The notes beneath the pieces are model-generated. The model was not told the DNA's origin, made no database searches, and saw only the letters and a program-made list of their open reading frames with translations. A stretch of DNA of 64,000 bases from Methylobacter sp. (GTDB lineage: Bacteria > Pseudomonadota > Gammaproteobacteria > Methylococcales > Methylomonadaceae): assembly GCA_030699385.1 (NCBI GenBank), contig JAUYMY010000057.1:1-64000 (forward strand), written 5' to 3'. The translations under genes were made by a program, and so were the position numbers. How positions within the stretch are numbered: position 1 is the first letter of the stretch; the number at the start of each line of letters is the position of its first letter. This document shows positions 17,041 through 26,659 of this stretch, one piece after another.

Positions 17041-18357
17041 ATGTTAAAAAAGAAAAATATTTTCATGCTGTCCTTAGGGATTATGTTGGGCGTTTTTATC
17101 GGCATTTGCGGCAGTGTTTGGGCCGAGCCGGATAATGCCGCGCCGCCATCGGCCGATTCCGATGTGCTGCCTTATGAGGACTTGCGCACCTTTACCGAGA
17201 TTTTTGGCCGCATCAAACGGGATTATGTTGAGCCGGTTTCGGACAAAAAGTTACTGGAGGATGCCGTTCGCGGCATGTTGAGCGGACTTGATCCCCATTC
17301 CGCGTATTTGGCCGCCGATGAATATCAGGAGCTAAAGGAAGGCACTACCGGCCAGTTTGGCGGATTGGGTATTGAGGTGACGATGGAAAACGGCTTTATC
17401 AAAGTGGTTTCTCCTATCGATGACACGCCGGCTCAACGGGCAGGCATAAAGGCCGGTGATCTTATTATCAGGTTGGATGACGAGCCGGTAAAAGGTCTGA
17501 GTCTGGCTGATGCGGTGAAAAAGATGCGCGGCGAACCGGGCAGCAAGATTGTGCTCACCGTTGTCCGTGAGGGCATGGAAGCGCCTTTAAAGCTAACGCT
17601 GACGCGTGACATTATTAAAGTTAAAAGCGTAAAAAATCGCCTGCTGGAAAAAGGTTATGGTTATGTGCGTATTAGCAGCTTTCAATCGGGAACCGGTGAA
17701 GGTTTAAAAGAAGCCTTAGCGTCGTTGAAAAAAGAAAATGCGGGCAATTTAAAAGGCTTGGTGCTGGATTTAAGAAACAATCCGGGCGGCGTATTAAATG
17801 CGGCGGTTGAGGTCAGTGATGCATTCATTAAGAGCGGGCTGATTGTTTACACCGAGGGCCGTATTGAGAATTCGGAAATGCGCTTTCATGCAGCACCTGA
17901 TGATCTGCTTGATGGTGCGCCTATCGTGGTGTTGATTAATGCCGGTTCGGCGTCGGCTTCGGAAATTGTTGCTGGAGCTTTGCAGGATCAAAAACGCGCG
18001 GTGATTATGGGCGAGAAATCGTTTGGTAAAGGCTCGGTGCAAACCATCTTGCCAACCAGCGGCGGGGCGGCGGTTAAGCTGACCACGGCCAGATACTACA
18101 CGCCTTCGGGCCGTTCCATACAGGCAGAAGGCATTGAGCCGGACATCATGTTGGCGCGGGTTAAGCTGGAAGCGCTGGAGTCAACCGAATTCAAGCCGGT
18201 CAAGGAAGCTGATTTGTCGCATCATTTAGAAAACGGCAAAGGCAAAGAGAGCAAAAGTGAGGCCAAGGATAAAGAAGACAAGGATGCACTGGAAAAAGAT
18301 TATCCTTTGCACCAAGCACTGACTTTGTTGAAAGGCATCGCTATTATCGGAAAATAA
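17041..18357 (+). CDS. ctpA: Carboxy-terminal processing peptidase (S41 family)
   Basis: Periplasmic serine protease. A signal or anchor segment (IFMLSLGIMLGVFIGICGSV) precedes a PDZ domain (about 95-180, with FGGLGIEVTMENGFIKVVSP). The S41 catalytic core has RNNPGG, the nucleophile in INAGSASASEIVAG and the lysine about 25 residues later in GEKSFGKGSVQ. The charged C-terminal linker is Lys/Glu rich. A GTG at 17020 is also open, but I prefer the ATG at 17041, with GGAG upstream. It is last in the gpmI-envC-ctpA unit and is followed by a terminator. Confidence 0.93.
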   Translation: MLKKKNIFMLSLGIMLGVFIGICGSVWAEPDNAAPPSADSDVLPYEDLRTFTEIFGRIKRDYVEPVSDKKLLEDAVRGMLSGLDPHSAYLAADEYQELKEGTTGQFGGLGIEVTMENGFIKVVSPIDDTPAQRAGIKAGDLIIRLDDEPVKGLSLADAVKKMRGEPGSKIVLTVVREGMEAPLKLTLTRDIIKVKSVKNRLLEKGYGYVRISSFQSGTGEGLKEALASLKKENAGNLKGLVLDLRNNPGGVLNAAVEVSDAFIKSGLIVYTEGRIENSEMRFHAAPDDLLDGAPIVVLINAGSASASEIVAGALQDQKRAVIMGEKSFGKGSVQTILPTSGGAAVKLTTARYYTPSGRSIQAEGIEPDIMLARVKLEALESTEFKPVKEADLSHHLENGKGKESKSEAKDKEDKDALEKDYPLHQALTLLKGIAIIGK

Positions 18358-18380
18358 GCGGTAAGTTGTAGCGAAAATAA

Positions 18381-18433
18381 AAACCCCGGATTCCAGAGAA
18401 CATCTTATGTTTGCTGGAATCCGGGGTTTTTTT
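18381..18433 (+). terminator. Rho-independent terminator after ctpA
   Basis: A 16-bp perfect stem (AAACCCCGGATTCCAG and its complement at 18414-18429) followed by a T-run. The A-rich left flank makes it potentially bidirectional. Confidence 0.85.
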
Positions 18434-18466
18434 ATGTGCGGTTGTTTTTCAAGCTGAAAAAATAGA

Positions 18467-18522
18467 GTCCACGAAAATCACAAAAAGCACGAAAATTGTG
18501 CTTTTTCGTGTCTTTCGTGGAC
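18467..18522. repeat. Palindromic repeat B, copy 1 (GTCCACGAAA ... TTTCGTGGAC)
   Basis: 56-nt hairpin-forming sequence built of CACGAAA units in both orientations. A second copy lies at 31096-31153. Both sit in short intergenic gaps between 3' ends. Confidence 0.7.
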
Positions 18523-18537
18523 AATTATTTGGACTGC

Positions 18538-18990
18538 CTAACAGATGGATTTTTGATAATTAACGCTAAAGTCATTCAGCGTGGACAGTGCGGCGGGCAG
18601 GTCTTCGCTTTTCTCAAGGTTGAAGGCATTGACGCCGACGCGTGATAAATAATACACCTGGTCTGCCATGAGTTTGCCGGTTGCCCGGATTTCGCCTTGA
18701 TAGTGATAACGGGCTCTGAGCAGCCAGGCATGGGAAAAAATGCGGCCGTCAGCAAAGGCTGGGAAATCCAGTTCAATTAAAGCAAGGTCTTTTAAATCGG
18801 CGGCAAGTTCGTCGACCGAATCGGCGGGGCCAATCCTCACGCCGACTTTGCCGTTAGCTTTAAGCAATTGTGCGCGGTCTTTTTTCCAACGGGCCAATGA
18901 TATAGTGATGTTGCCGTTTTCCAGTTCGGCTTCGTCGGCAACATAATGCCAGCTGTCATCAACAATCTGTTTGTCCTTAATGATCTGCAT
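18538..18990 (-). CDS. DUF934 family protein, partner of the sulfite/nitrite reductase
   Basis: 150 residues from the ATG at 18990, which has AAGGAG upstream and overlaps the 3' end of the reductase gene by 14 nt. It includes the family stretch IELDFPAFADGRIFSHAWLL, then ARYHYQGEIRATG. DUF934 proteins are almost always encoded directly after siroheme nitrite/sulfite reductases in proteobacteria and are presumed to help sulfate assimilation. The biochemical role is unknown. The longer frame to 19119 lies inside the reductase gene and is not used. Confidence 0.88.
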   Translation of the reverse strand: MQIIKDKQIVDDSWHYVADEAELENGNITISLARWKKDRAQLLKANGKVGVRIGPADSVDELAADLKDLALIELDFPAFADGRIFSHAWLLRARYHYQGEIRATGKLMADQVYYLSRVGVNAFNLEKSEDLPAALSTLNDFSVNYQKSIC

Positions 18991-20629
18991 AGACTTGCTC
19001 CTTGAAAGGGGTGATGCCAACGCGCTTGACCGTGTCCAAAAAGGACTCGTCATCCAGGCGTTGTTTGAGATAAACCGCCAGTATCGTGGTGATGGCTTGA
19101 GTGACTTGATCTTTGGCAATGGAAGGGCCGAGCCGCTCGCCGATAGCCGCTTCGTTTTCCGAAGAGCCGCCCAGCGTTAGCTGATACCATTCAGCGCCTT
19201 TTTTATCGACGCCCAGAACGCCGATATGACCGACACTCTGGTGCGCACAGCCGTTCATGCAGCCGGACATGTTGATTTTTACATCGCCAATGTCATGAAG
19301 ATAGTCTAGGTCGTCAAGCGCGTCATTGATTTCCTTGCTGATGCCAATAGTGCCGGCATTGGCCAGCGAGCAAAAATCGAGTCCGGGACAGCAAATGATG
19401 TCGGTTGCGGTGCCGTTATTCGGCGTGGCTAACTTCAGTGCATCGAGTTGTTGCCACAACGGGAACAGGTCGGCCTGTTTGACATCGGCAAGAATCAGGT
19501 TCTGCCGATGCGTGCTCCTGATTTCGCCAAAGCTGTAGCGGTCGGCCAAGTCGGCAACGGCGTCGAGTTGGGTATCGGTCATGTCGCCCGGCGGCGAATC
19601 CGGCGCTTTTAACGAGACAAAGACGGCACGGTAACCGACGATTTTATGCTCGGCGGTGTTATATTTTATCCACGTAGCAAAGGCTTTATTGTCAGCCAAA
19701 TGTTCCGTAAAGCTGGCATCTTGCGCGGCATTGGCTTCATAAGCCGGTGGTGCAAATTGGGCTTTGATGGCGTCAATGCGCCCGGCATCAAGTTCCAGAT
19801 TATCGCGGATTAACAGCCATTCGTTTTCGACCAATTCGGCGAATTTTTCCAGGCCGGATTCTTTGACCAGAATTTTAATGCGCGCTTTGTATTTGTTGTC
19901 GCGGCGGCCAAACAGGTTGTAAATGCGCAGTATGGCTTCCAAATAAGACAGCAGGTGTTTCTTTTCTAAATATGGCCTGATGACTTGGCCGATAATCGGC
20001 GTGCGTCCTAAACCGCCGCCGACCAGCACTTTAAAGCCGATTTCGCCGGCATCGTTTGTCACCAGATGCAGGCCGATGTCGTGAAATTGGGTGGCGGCAC
20101 GGTCGTGTTTGGCGCCGCTGACCGCAATCTTGAATTTACGCGGCAAGTAGGCGAATTCAGGATGCAAGGTCGTCCATTGGCGGATAATTTCGCAGTAAGG
20201 GCGCGGGTCTTCAATCTCGTCAACACAGATACCGGCCAGATGATCCGATGAGGTGTTCCTCAGGCAATTGCCGCTGGTTTGGATGGCGTGCATTTGTACG
20301 CTGGCGAGTTCTTCCAGAATGTCAGGCACTCTTTCCAGTTGCGGCCAGTTAAACTGGACATTTTGCCGAGTGGTAAAATGACAATAATTTTTGTCGTAAG
20401 TCCGGGCGATATGGGCGAGCTTTCGGAACTGTTTGGCGTTGAACAGGCCATAAGGACCGGCTATCCGCAACATCGGCGCGTGAGTCTGGATATAGAGACC
20501 ATTCATCAAGCGCAAGGCACGGAATTGGTCGTCTGAAATGTCGCCTTTTAAATAGCTTTCGGTTTGCCGTCTAAATTGGGCTACCCGCTGTTCAATGAGG
20601 GTTTGGTCGTTGTCGTTATACTGATACAT
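18977..20629 (-). CDS. cysI: Siroheme nitrite/sulfite reductase (hemoprotein subunit)
   Basis: Six-electron reductase carrying coupled siroheme and 4Fe-4S cluster, likely sulfite to sulfide for cysteine synthesis. 550 residues with two ferredoxin-like halves. The four cluster cysteines are in CCPGLDFCSLAN and MSGCMNGCAHQSVGHIG. The siroheme-contact stretches NCHFTTRQNVQFNWP, then TSGNCLRNTSSDHLAGI are present. The DUF934 partner favours sulfite over nitrite, but the substrate cannot be settled from sequence. cysG at 29.4-30.8 kb would supply the siroheme. Confidence 0.9.
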   Translation of the reverse strand: MYQYNDNDQTLIEQRVAQFRRQTESYLKGDISDDQFRALRLMNGLYIQTHAPMLRIAGPYGLFNAKQFRKLAHIARTYDKNYCHFTTRQNVQFNWPQLERVPDILEELASVQMHAIQTSGNCLRNTSSDHLAGICVDEIEDPRPYCEIIRQWTTLHPEFAYLPRKFKIAVSGAKHDRAATQFHDIGLHLVTNDAGEIGFKVLVGGGLGRTPIIGQVIRPYLEKKHLLSYLEAILRIYNLFGRRDNKYKARIKILVKESGLEKFAELVENEWLLIRDNLELDAGRIDAIKAQFAPPAYEANAAQDASFTEHLADNKAFATWIKYNTAEHKIVGYRAVFVSLKAPDSPPGDMTDTQLDAVADLADRYSFGEIRSTHRQNLILADVKQADLFPLWQQLDALKLATPNNGTATDIICCPGLDFCSLANAGTIGISKEINDALDDLDYLHDIGDVKINMSGCMNGCAHQSVGHIGVLGVDKKGAEWYQLTLGGSSENEAAIGERLGPSIAKDQVTQAITTILAVYLKQRLDDESFLDTVKRVGITPFKEQVYADH

Positions 20630-20780
20630 AAATGAGCACTTAGTACCTATTCAAGGCGGATAATTACGGCCAATAATCATATACTGTAGGCCATAAAATG
20701 ACAAAGGTTATTGTATGATGCTAATATTACCGGTTAAATTTTTGGTATTTTTGGTGTTATAAAACAAGGGGGTTATTTTG

Positions 20781-22139
20781 GTGCGGTCACTGTTTGTTAT
20801 CTTATTGATGTTGCTATTGCCTGAAGCGGCCATGGCGGGCGGTTTTGAAAGTTTAGGTCTGACGGGAACGGAGCGGGGTATTTATACCGTTCTGATTTTC
20901 CTTATCGCTTATGGCTTTGTTATGGCGGAAGAATTTACTCATTTGAGTAAGTCTAAGCCGGTTATTCTGGCGGCGGGTATTATCTGGGCTAATGCAGCTG
21001 TTTTGGCGGCGCAAGCCGGTGTTTCTGCTGATGATATGCATGAGGCTTTCGAATACAATTTGAAAGAATATGCCGAGTTGATGTTATTCCTGCTGGTTGC
21101 CATGACTTATATTAATTCAATGGCCGAACGTAATGTGTTTGAGGCCTTGCGTTCCTGGTTGGTGAGAAAGCAGTTTGGTTATCGTAAACTGTTTTTGATT
21201 ACCGGCGTGATTACGTTTTTCTTGTCGGCAGTCGCGGATAACTTGACGGCGGCTTTATTGGTCGGCGCGGTGGTCATGGCTGTGGGTGCGGATAACCCGA
21301 AATTTGTCAGTATCGGCTTTGTCAACTTAGTGGTCGCTGCCAATGCCGGTGGTGCATTTTGTCCTTTTGGCGATATTACAACATTGATGGTTTGGCAAGC
21401 GGGTTATGCCGAATTCTTTGATTTCTTCAAGCTGTTTATTCCATCGGCAGTGAATTACGCAGTACCGGCCGCCGTGATGTATTTTGCCGTGCCTGATGAA
21501 CAACCTAAAGCGTCTGATGAAGCGGCTGTGCAATTAAAACCGGGTGCGCTGGTGGTTTGCGGTTTATTTTTGCTGACTATCGTTACCGCAGTCAGTTTTA
21601 AGCAGATGCTGCATTTGCCGCCGTTTATGGGCATGATGGTCGGTCTTTCTGTGTTGATGCTGTATGGCTACCGTTTAAAAACAGTTTTTAGTGTTGAAGG
21701 CGATGACCATTTTGATATTTTCGACAAAGTGCGTCATGCCGAATGGGATACCTTGTTGTTTTTCTTCGGTGTGGTGTTTGCGGTCGGCGGTTTAGGTTAT
21801 ATCGGTTATCTGGAGTTGTTATCTGGTGCCATGTACGACGGTTTGGGCGCAACTACAGCGAATGTCTTGGTCGGTGTGATTTCGGCAATTGTCGATAACA
21901 TTCCGGTGATGTTTGCGGTATTGAACATGAATCTGGATATGGATTTATATCAATGGTTATTGGTGACCTTGACTGCCGGTGTCGGCGGTTCGATGTTATC
22001 GGTCGGTTCGGCTGCCGGTGTGGCCTTGATGGGTCAATCAGATCATAAATATACATTTTTTAGTCACTTGAAATGGGCGCCTGCAATTGCCGGCGGTTAT
22101 GTGGCGAGTATTGTTGTCCATTATCTGGTTAATGGTTGA
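20781..22139 (+). CDS. nhaD: Sodium:proton antiporter, NhaD type (copy 1)
   Basis: Inner-membrane Na+/H+ exchanger of the ion transporter superfamily. About 452 residues with 11-12 hydrophobic segments after a short signal-like N terminus. Conserved blocks are VADNLTAALLVGAVV, NAGGAFCPFGDITTLMVWQAG, EWDTLLFFFGVVFAVGGLGYIGYL, AIVDNIPVMFAVL and TAGVGGSMLSVGSAAG. GTG at 20781 is preceded by AAGGGGG. A longer paralogue is at 47781-49292. A strong terminator follows. Confidence 0.92.
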   Translation: MRSLFVILLMLLLPEAAMAGGFESLGLTGTERGIYTVLIFLIAYGFVMAEEFTHLSKSKPVILAAGIIWANAAVLAAQAGVSADDMHEAFEYNLKEYAELMLFLLVAMTYINSMAERNVFEALRSWLVRKQFGYRKLFLITGVITFFLSAVADNLTAALLVGAVVMAVGADNPKFVSIGFVNLVVAANAGGAFCPFGDITTLMVWQAGYAEFFDFFKLFIPSAVNYAVPAAVMYFAVPDEQPKASDEAAVQLKPGALVVCGLFLLTIVTAVSFKQMLHLPPFMGMMVGLSVLMLYGYRLKTVFSVEGDDHFDIFDKVRHAEWDTLLFFFGVVFAVGGLGYIGYLELLSGAMYDGLGATTANVLVGVISAIVDNIPVMFAVLNMNLDMDLYQWLLVTLTAGVGGSMLSVGSAAGVALMGQSDHKYTFFSHLKWAPAIAGGYVASIVVHYLVNG

Positions 22140-22182
22140 TAGGATTGAGGCGCCGCTGGTTTAATGCGGCGTTGTTGTTCTG

Positions 22183-22212
22183 AAAAGGCCGGGCTTTGTC
22201 CGGCCTTTTTTT
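22183..22212 (+). terminator. Rho-independent terminator after nhaD
   Basis: AAAAGGCCGG and CCGGCCTTTT flank a 7-nt loop and are followed by eight T residues in total. Confidence 0.88.
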
Positions 22213-22269
22213 TATTAGGTGCATGAGATGCTGCATCGTAGTGACTAAGGGGGTTGAGGATGAGCTGTG

Positions 22270-23529
22270 ATGAATAATGGCCCTATCAGACAGGCGCTTT
22301 TTAATAAACGCATCTTTATTTGTATTTTCACCGGTTTCAGTTCCGGCTTGCCGCTGTATATTTTAATTTCATTGTTGCCGGCCTGGTTGCGCTCTGAAGG
22401 CGTGGATTTAAAGGCTATCGGCTTATTCGCATTGATTCAGTTGCCGTTTACCTGGAAGTTTCTGTGGGCGCCGTTGTTTGATCGCTACAGCCCGCCGTTG
22501 GGGCGAAGACGGGGCTGGCTGTTTATTTCGCAAGCAGCCTTATTGTTGTCGATTCCGGTATTTGGCTGGCTGCATCCTGAGTTGGATTTATGGACGATTG
22601 CTTATTTGGCGGTGGCGGTGGCGTTTTTTAGCGCGTCGCAAGATATTGTGCTGGATGCCTATCGACGCGAATTATTACTGGATAATGAGCTGGGTTTGGG
22701 TAACGTGGTGCATGTGAATGCCTATAAAATTGCCAGCTTGATACCGGGGTCTTTGTCGCTGATTTTGGCTGATTATTTGCCGTGGAGTAGCGTGTTTTTG
22801 ATCACGGCTTTATTCATGTTGCTGGGCCTTGCGATGACGCTTTTTGTCAGTGAGCCTGCGCTTAAACAGGGTGCGCCAAAAACGCTCAGAGCCGCTGTGG
22901 TTGAGCCGTTTCAGGAATTTATCGGCCGTAATGGCGTGCAGTCGGCGCTATTGGTCTTGGGTTTTATCTTCTTTTATAAGCTGGGCGACAGCATGGCCAC
23001 TGCGTTGGCGACGCCGTTTTATCTTGATATGGGCTTTAGCAAAACAGAAATTGGCCTAGTCGCTAAGAATGCCGGCTTGTGGCCTAGCGTCATCGGCGGT
23101 CTGCTCGGCGGCATTTGGATGATTAAGCTCGGCATTAACCGCGCTTTGTGGCTTTTTGGTTTGGTGCAGATGGTGGCTATTTTGGGCTTTGCCTGGCTCG
23201 CCAGCGTCGGTCACAGCTTGCTTTGGTTAGGCATCGTTATCAGTGTTGAGGCTTTGGGCGTGGGGTTGGGCACTGCCGCTTTCGTCGCTTTTATCGCTTA
23301 CACCACGCATCCTTTATACACTGCGACACAATTTGCCTTATTTACCAGTCTGGCTGCGGTGCCGCGCACCTTTGCCAATGCCGCCACCGGTTATTTGGTG
23401 GAATGGTTCGGCTGGGAGCATTTTTTTCTATTTTGTTTTGTTATTGCGCTGCCGGGTATGTTGCTTTTATTCAAAGTGGCGCCGTGGAATGGTCAGCCGG
23501 CAATTGTCTCTTCGCGGGACATTCAATAA
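22270..23529 (+). CDS. ampG: MFS permease, AmpG-like muropeptide transporter
   Basis: 419 residues with about 12 membrane segments. SGLPLYILISLLPAWLR near the start, then IQLPFTWKFLWAPLFDRYSPP and the LGRRRGWLFISQ loop are typical of AmpG/acetyl-CoA transporter-family permeases that import anhydromuropeptides for wall recycling. ATG at 22270 is chosen over a GTG one codon upstream. Its end overlaps the convergent deaminase by 7 nt. Confidence 0.88.
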   Translation: MNNGPIRQALFNKRIFICIFTGFSSGLPLYILISLLPAWLRSEGVDLKAIGLFALIQLPFTWKFLWAPLFDRYSPPLGRRRGWLFISQAALLLSIPVFGWLHPELDLWTIAYLAVAVAFFSASQDIVLDAYRRELLLDNELGLGNVVHVNAYKIASLIPGSLSLILADYLPWSSVFLITALFMLLGLAMTLFVSEPALKQGAPKTLRAAVVEPFQEFIGRNGVQSALLVLGFIFFYKLGDSMATALATPFYLDMGFSKTEIGLVAKNAGLWPSVIGGLLGGIWMIKLGINRALWLFGLVQMVAILGFAWLASVGHSLLWLGIVISVEALGVGLGTAAFVAFIAYTTHPLYTATQFALFTSLAAVPRTFANAATGYLVEWFGWEHFFLFCFVIALPGMLLLFKVAPWNGQPAIVSSRDIQ

Positions 23530-23990
23530 AGCGCCTTGTCGCTTTTTTCAGCCCAAGCCGTAAACGGCTGCAGCGCATTCGGCAGGTTCAAATGCAGCAT
23601 GGCGATACGGCGCTGATGCGGCAACACTGAAATTTCATCGTAAATGAAGCTGTCGTCAAAATTAGCGGCCGCAGCATCGTGCCGGCTGCAGGCAAAATAA
23701 ACTTTACTCAGTCTCGCCCAGTAAATGGCACCTAAGCACATTGGGCAAGGCTCGCAACTGGAATAAAGGATGCAGCCTTGCAACTGGAAATCGTTGAGTT
23801 GTTGGCAGGCCAAACGTATCGCCATGACTTCTGCATGGGCTGTCGGATCAAGGTTGCGGGTGACTTTGTTGCCGCTGGCGGCAATCAGCTGCTTATCTTT
23901 TACGATGACCGCGCCATAAGGGCCGCCTTGGCCGGATACGGCGTTTTCTACCGCCAGATCAATGGCTTGTTGCAAAAATTCTTCGTGCAT
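23523..23990 (-). CDS. Nucleoside/guanine deaminase, cytidine-deaminase superfamily
   Basis: 155 residues with the zinc site HAE (52-54) and PCPMC (81-85). E54 is the proton shuttle. Length and AIYWARLSKVYFACS are closer to guanine deaminase GuaD than to the tRNA deaminase TadA, but the substrate is not certain. It is followed immediately downstream on the other strand by the ampG end, and upstream by metA with no gap, so it may be cotranscribed with metA. Confidence 0.85.
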   Translation of the reverse strand: MHEEFLQQAIDLAVENAVSGQGGPYGAVIVKDKQLIAASGNKVTRNLDPTAHAEVMAIRLACQQLNDFQLQGCILYSSCEPCPMCLGAIYWARLSKVYFACSRHDAAAANFDDSFIYDEISVLPHQRRIAMLHLNLPNALQPFTAWAEKSDKALY

Positions 23991-25055
23991 TTACAAGCCT
24001 AATGGATTGTTAGGGTCGATGCCGTCCATAAACGGCAGACCGCGCTCTTGATGGGTCAGTTGGTATATTTTGCCCAGCCAGTTGTTGAATACCGCTTTGG
24101 CGGTGTCGCTCCAAGTGTTGTCGATATGTTCCAGAATCAGGCTTTCCGGGAATTCGGTTAGCCTCAAGCCATTTTTTCTGGCGGCTCTGACCTGCTGCTC
24201 ATAGTCGGTCAAAATTTGCGCAACGACCTCATTGAAATAATGTTCCGGGAAAGGCGGGTAGTCGTTTATTTCGGCGCGATAAAAACGCAGGACTTCGCGT
24301 TTGTATTCTTTCAGTAGGCTGATGTCGTCATATTCGGGATGTCCCTGAAAAAACACGATACGAAAGCCATCAGGACTGACCGCCAGATGCACCCCGGCTT
24401 CTTGGCTGGAAGCCAATACTTTAACGCCGTGCAGCTCCATATCGCGTTGAAATATTTCATTAAAACGCGAATGCGGCACATCGAAACGGGTGTTGATTTC
24501 TGCCACCAGTGGATGGCTGCGGTCGGTCAATTTGTGCGAAAACACGCCCCAGCGTTTGGCGGGCAAGCGGGTGCGTTCAATGCCGTAGCAGTATTGAATC
24601 ACCGCGTGAGTGGCGAGGCACGAGCATAATATCGAGGTGACATTTTCCTTGGCCCAGAAAAAAACTTCGGTCAATGGTTGCCAAAAATCTTCTTCCTGCA
24701 AATGCGGGCGGGTGACATTGGCGCCGCTAATAATCAATGCATCCAAACCGTCGCGTTTTATTTGCTCGAAGGGCTCGTAATATTTGGCGATATGGGCTTT
24801 TGCCTCGGGGCTTCTTTGTAAGCCGTCAATGGTAAAAGGGTGCACATGAAATTGGACAATCTGATTGCAGGCACCGACTAGGCGGAAAAACTGCCTTTCG
24901 GTCGCTTCCAATGCCGCATCGGGCATCATATTCAGCAGGCCGATATGCATTTCCCGTATATCCTGGTTACGCGCGCGTTCCGGGTCTAATATCTCTTCGC
25001 CCTCTTCGCGCAGGCGTTGAAAGGTGGGCAAATCAGTATGGGCAACTAAAGGCAT
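23991..25055 (-). CDS. metA: Homoserine O-succinyltransferase (MetA family)
   Basis: Activates homoserine for methionine synthesis with an acyl-CoA. 354 residues in a glutamine-amidotransferase-like fold. The nucleophile Cys is in SILCSCLATHAV (Cys144 or Cys146). The His239/Glu241 pair lies in FFQGHPEYD. IGLLNMMPDAALEATERQFF is a strong family block. It is longer at the C terminus than E. coli MetA, and whether succinyl- or acetyl-CoA is used needs assay. GGAG precedes the ATG. Confidence 0.9.
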   Translation of the reverse strand: MPLVAHTDLPTFQRLREEGEEILDPERARNQDIREMHIGLLNMMPDAALEATERQFFRLVGACNQIVQFHVHPFTIDGLQRSPEAKAHIAKYYEPFEQIKRDGLDALIISGANVTRPHLQEEDFWQPLTEVFFWAKENVTSILCSCLATHAVIQYCYGIERTRLPAKRWGVFSHKLTDRSHPLVAEINTRFDVPHSRFNEIFQRDMELHGVKVLASSQEAGVHLAVSPDGFRIVFFQGHPEYDDISLLKEYKREVLRFYRAEINDYPPFPEHYFNEVVAQILTDYEQQVRAARKNGLRLTEFPESLILEHIDNTWSDTAKAVFNNWLGKIYQLTHQERGLPFMDGIDPNNPLGL

Positions 25056-25073
25056 AATCGGACTCCATTCAAA

Positions 25074-25919
25074 TTAGTGCTGGCAAGCAAGCGCATCGGC
25101 GATGAGTCTGATAAAGTCATCCTCGTTTTTAACCGTGGCGGCATCATTGGCGTCAATAGTATAGCCGTACTGGTCGGCAATAGCCTGATAACGCGGCAAG
25201 CGGGATTTGAACAGTTCGGGGAAAACCCAAGACACAAAATCATCCGGCTGTATCGCTTCGGTATGGGAATAATTTTTAATCTGCATGAATTCAGCCAGTT
25301 TTTCATCAAGAAACGCTTCTCGGTAATACAGTGGCTTGGGGTCGGATTTGGCGCGTTCAACAATGGTTTGCTCCAGTGTCGGCGGTATTTTGATGTAAAT
25401 AATCAGCGTGTGTTGCGCCAAGGTTTCCAATACCTCCGGACTGTCCAGTTCGCACACGCTGCCACCGGCGTCATTGACAAAATGTTCATAGCCATAGATG
25501 TCTTGGGCTTTGTCAATGAAATCAGGCACATCGTTCATGGCGGCAATTTCGGCTTGATGATGCAGATTTTGCCGGCGCTTGAATTCCTGTAACGACAGTC
25601 CGCCTAAATCGGGGCTGCCGAGTTTACCGAGAAAGCTGGAAACCGGCGCCAGATTATCAACGGTAATTTTATTGCTGATATGGATGGAATCGGACAGCAG
25701 CAGTTCACGCAAAAAAGGCACCAGCATGGCTTGACGTTTAATGTTGTCCAGAATCGGCTCTTCCAGATATTTGGTGCCTATCCGGTAATCGCCGGAATAA
25801 TGGAACCATTTGGCTTTAGGCAGTTTGTTGGCCAGTGTAGTTTTGCCTGCGCCGGACATGGCCAATAGCGTAATGCGTTTGGTTTTCCAGTCCAGAAATT
25901 CCTGGGGACTCATTTTCAT
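25074..25919 (-). CDS. P-loop ATPase of unknown function, nucleotide-kinase-like
   Basis: 281 residues. Walker A is AMSGAGKTTLA (20-30). There is no other diagnostic motif, but YYREAFLDEKLAEF and the general size resemble cytoplasmic kinases. Orthologues are usually annotated only as ATPase. It sits 18 nt upstream of metA and 15 nt downstream of the acidic DUF6763-type gene, in one direction, so the three are probably one operon. Confidence 0.8.
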   Translation of the reverse strand: MKMSPQEFLDWKTKRITLLAMSGAGKTTLANKLPKAKWFHYSGDYRIGTKYLEEPILDNIKRQAMLVPFLRELLLSDSIHISNKITVDNLAPVSSFLGKLGSPDLGGLSLQEFKRRQNLHHQAEIAAMNDVPDFIDKAQDIYGYEHFVNDAGGSVCELDSPEVLETLAQHTLIIYIKIPPTLEQTIVERAKSDPKPLYYREAFLDEKLAEFMQIKNYSHTEAIQPDDFVSWVFPELFKSRLPRYQAIADQYGYTIDANDAATVKNEDDFIRLIADALACQH

Positions 25920-25934
25920 GGGGTGGTTTCCTAA

Positions 25935-26234
25935 TCAATCCAGATAATCTTCGATGTCCATGTCTTCGGGATTGGGGCGGTGTTCGTCGGTGTCGGTATA
26001 ACCCAAATCATCGGTTTCGACATCGTCAAAGGGCGCGCTCCAGTCTTCAGGATCTTCGATATAATCGAAAGTCGAGGTGTACCAGCTGTCATGGTCATAT
26101 TCGCCAATATCGCCGTTAAGGTATTGGACTTCAATGGAATCGTCGACTTCATCAACGGCGACAATCTTAAATTTCAGGCTGTTTTCTACGTCTTTATACC
26201 AACTGCCGATGATAGGGTCTGCTACGGTGGTCAT
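25935..26234 (-). CDS. Small acidic DUF6763-type protein
   Basis: 99 residues, strongly acidic, beginning MTTVADPIIGSWYKDVENSL and ending EDMDIEDYLD. VEYLNGD-like segments (IEVQYLNGDIGEYD) recall small beta-barrel proteins of gammaproteobacteria annotated as DUF6763. Function is unknown. It is the first gene of the run leading to metA. Confidence 0.75.
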   Translation of the reverse strand: MTTVADPIIGSWYKDVENSLKFKIVAVDEVDDSIEVQYLNGDIGEYDHDSWYTSTFDYIEDPEDWSAPFDDVETDDLGYTDTDEHRPNPEDMDIEDYLD

Positions 26235-26320
26235 GATTATTCCTCAATGCTTAACTAGAATTCATATCTTACAAGGTAAGTGATATTACTAACAATGCGA
26301 AAGAAAATACAAAGGTATTT

Positions 26321-26462
26321 TGTAACGGCTCAGTCCTATGCCAAAAATAATTGAATAGAACACGGACAACACAGATGGGACGGATTTACACAGATTTTTT
26401 TAAAATATACTGTGTTTTATCAGTGATTATCCGTTTGATCAGTGCCATCCGTGTTCTATTTT
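26321..26462. repeat. MITE-like repeat A, copy 2
   Basis: Left end TGTAACGGCTCAGT is a diverged form of the family end. The body AATAGAACACGGACAACAC to GTGTTCTATT is palindromic. The right terminal repeat is degraded. The rest of 26235-26659 contains no gene other than the argG leader. Confidence 0.65.
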
Positions 26463-26659
26463 CTTTGCGGCATTTTTATGCAGATTAGGGATGAATGGTG
26501 CATTTTCTTGCAACAGGAGGCTTATAAAACACTGGTCGCTTGGGTTTAGGAAAGGCTGTGTCGACGTTTTTCGGATAAGCTCCAACACGATAGCTTACTG
26601 CTGAAATGCGTATTTTCCGGTATAATCGGCCACATTTTTTAACTCAGGGTGTAGGCGTT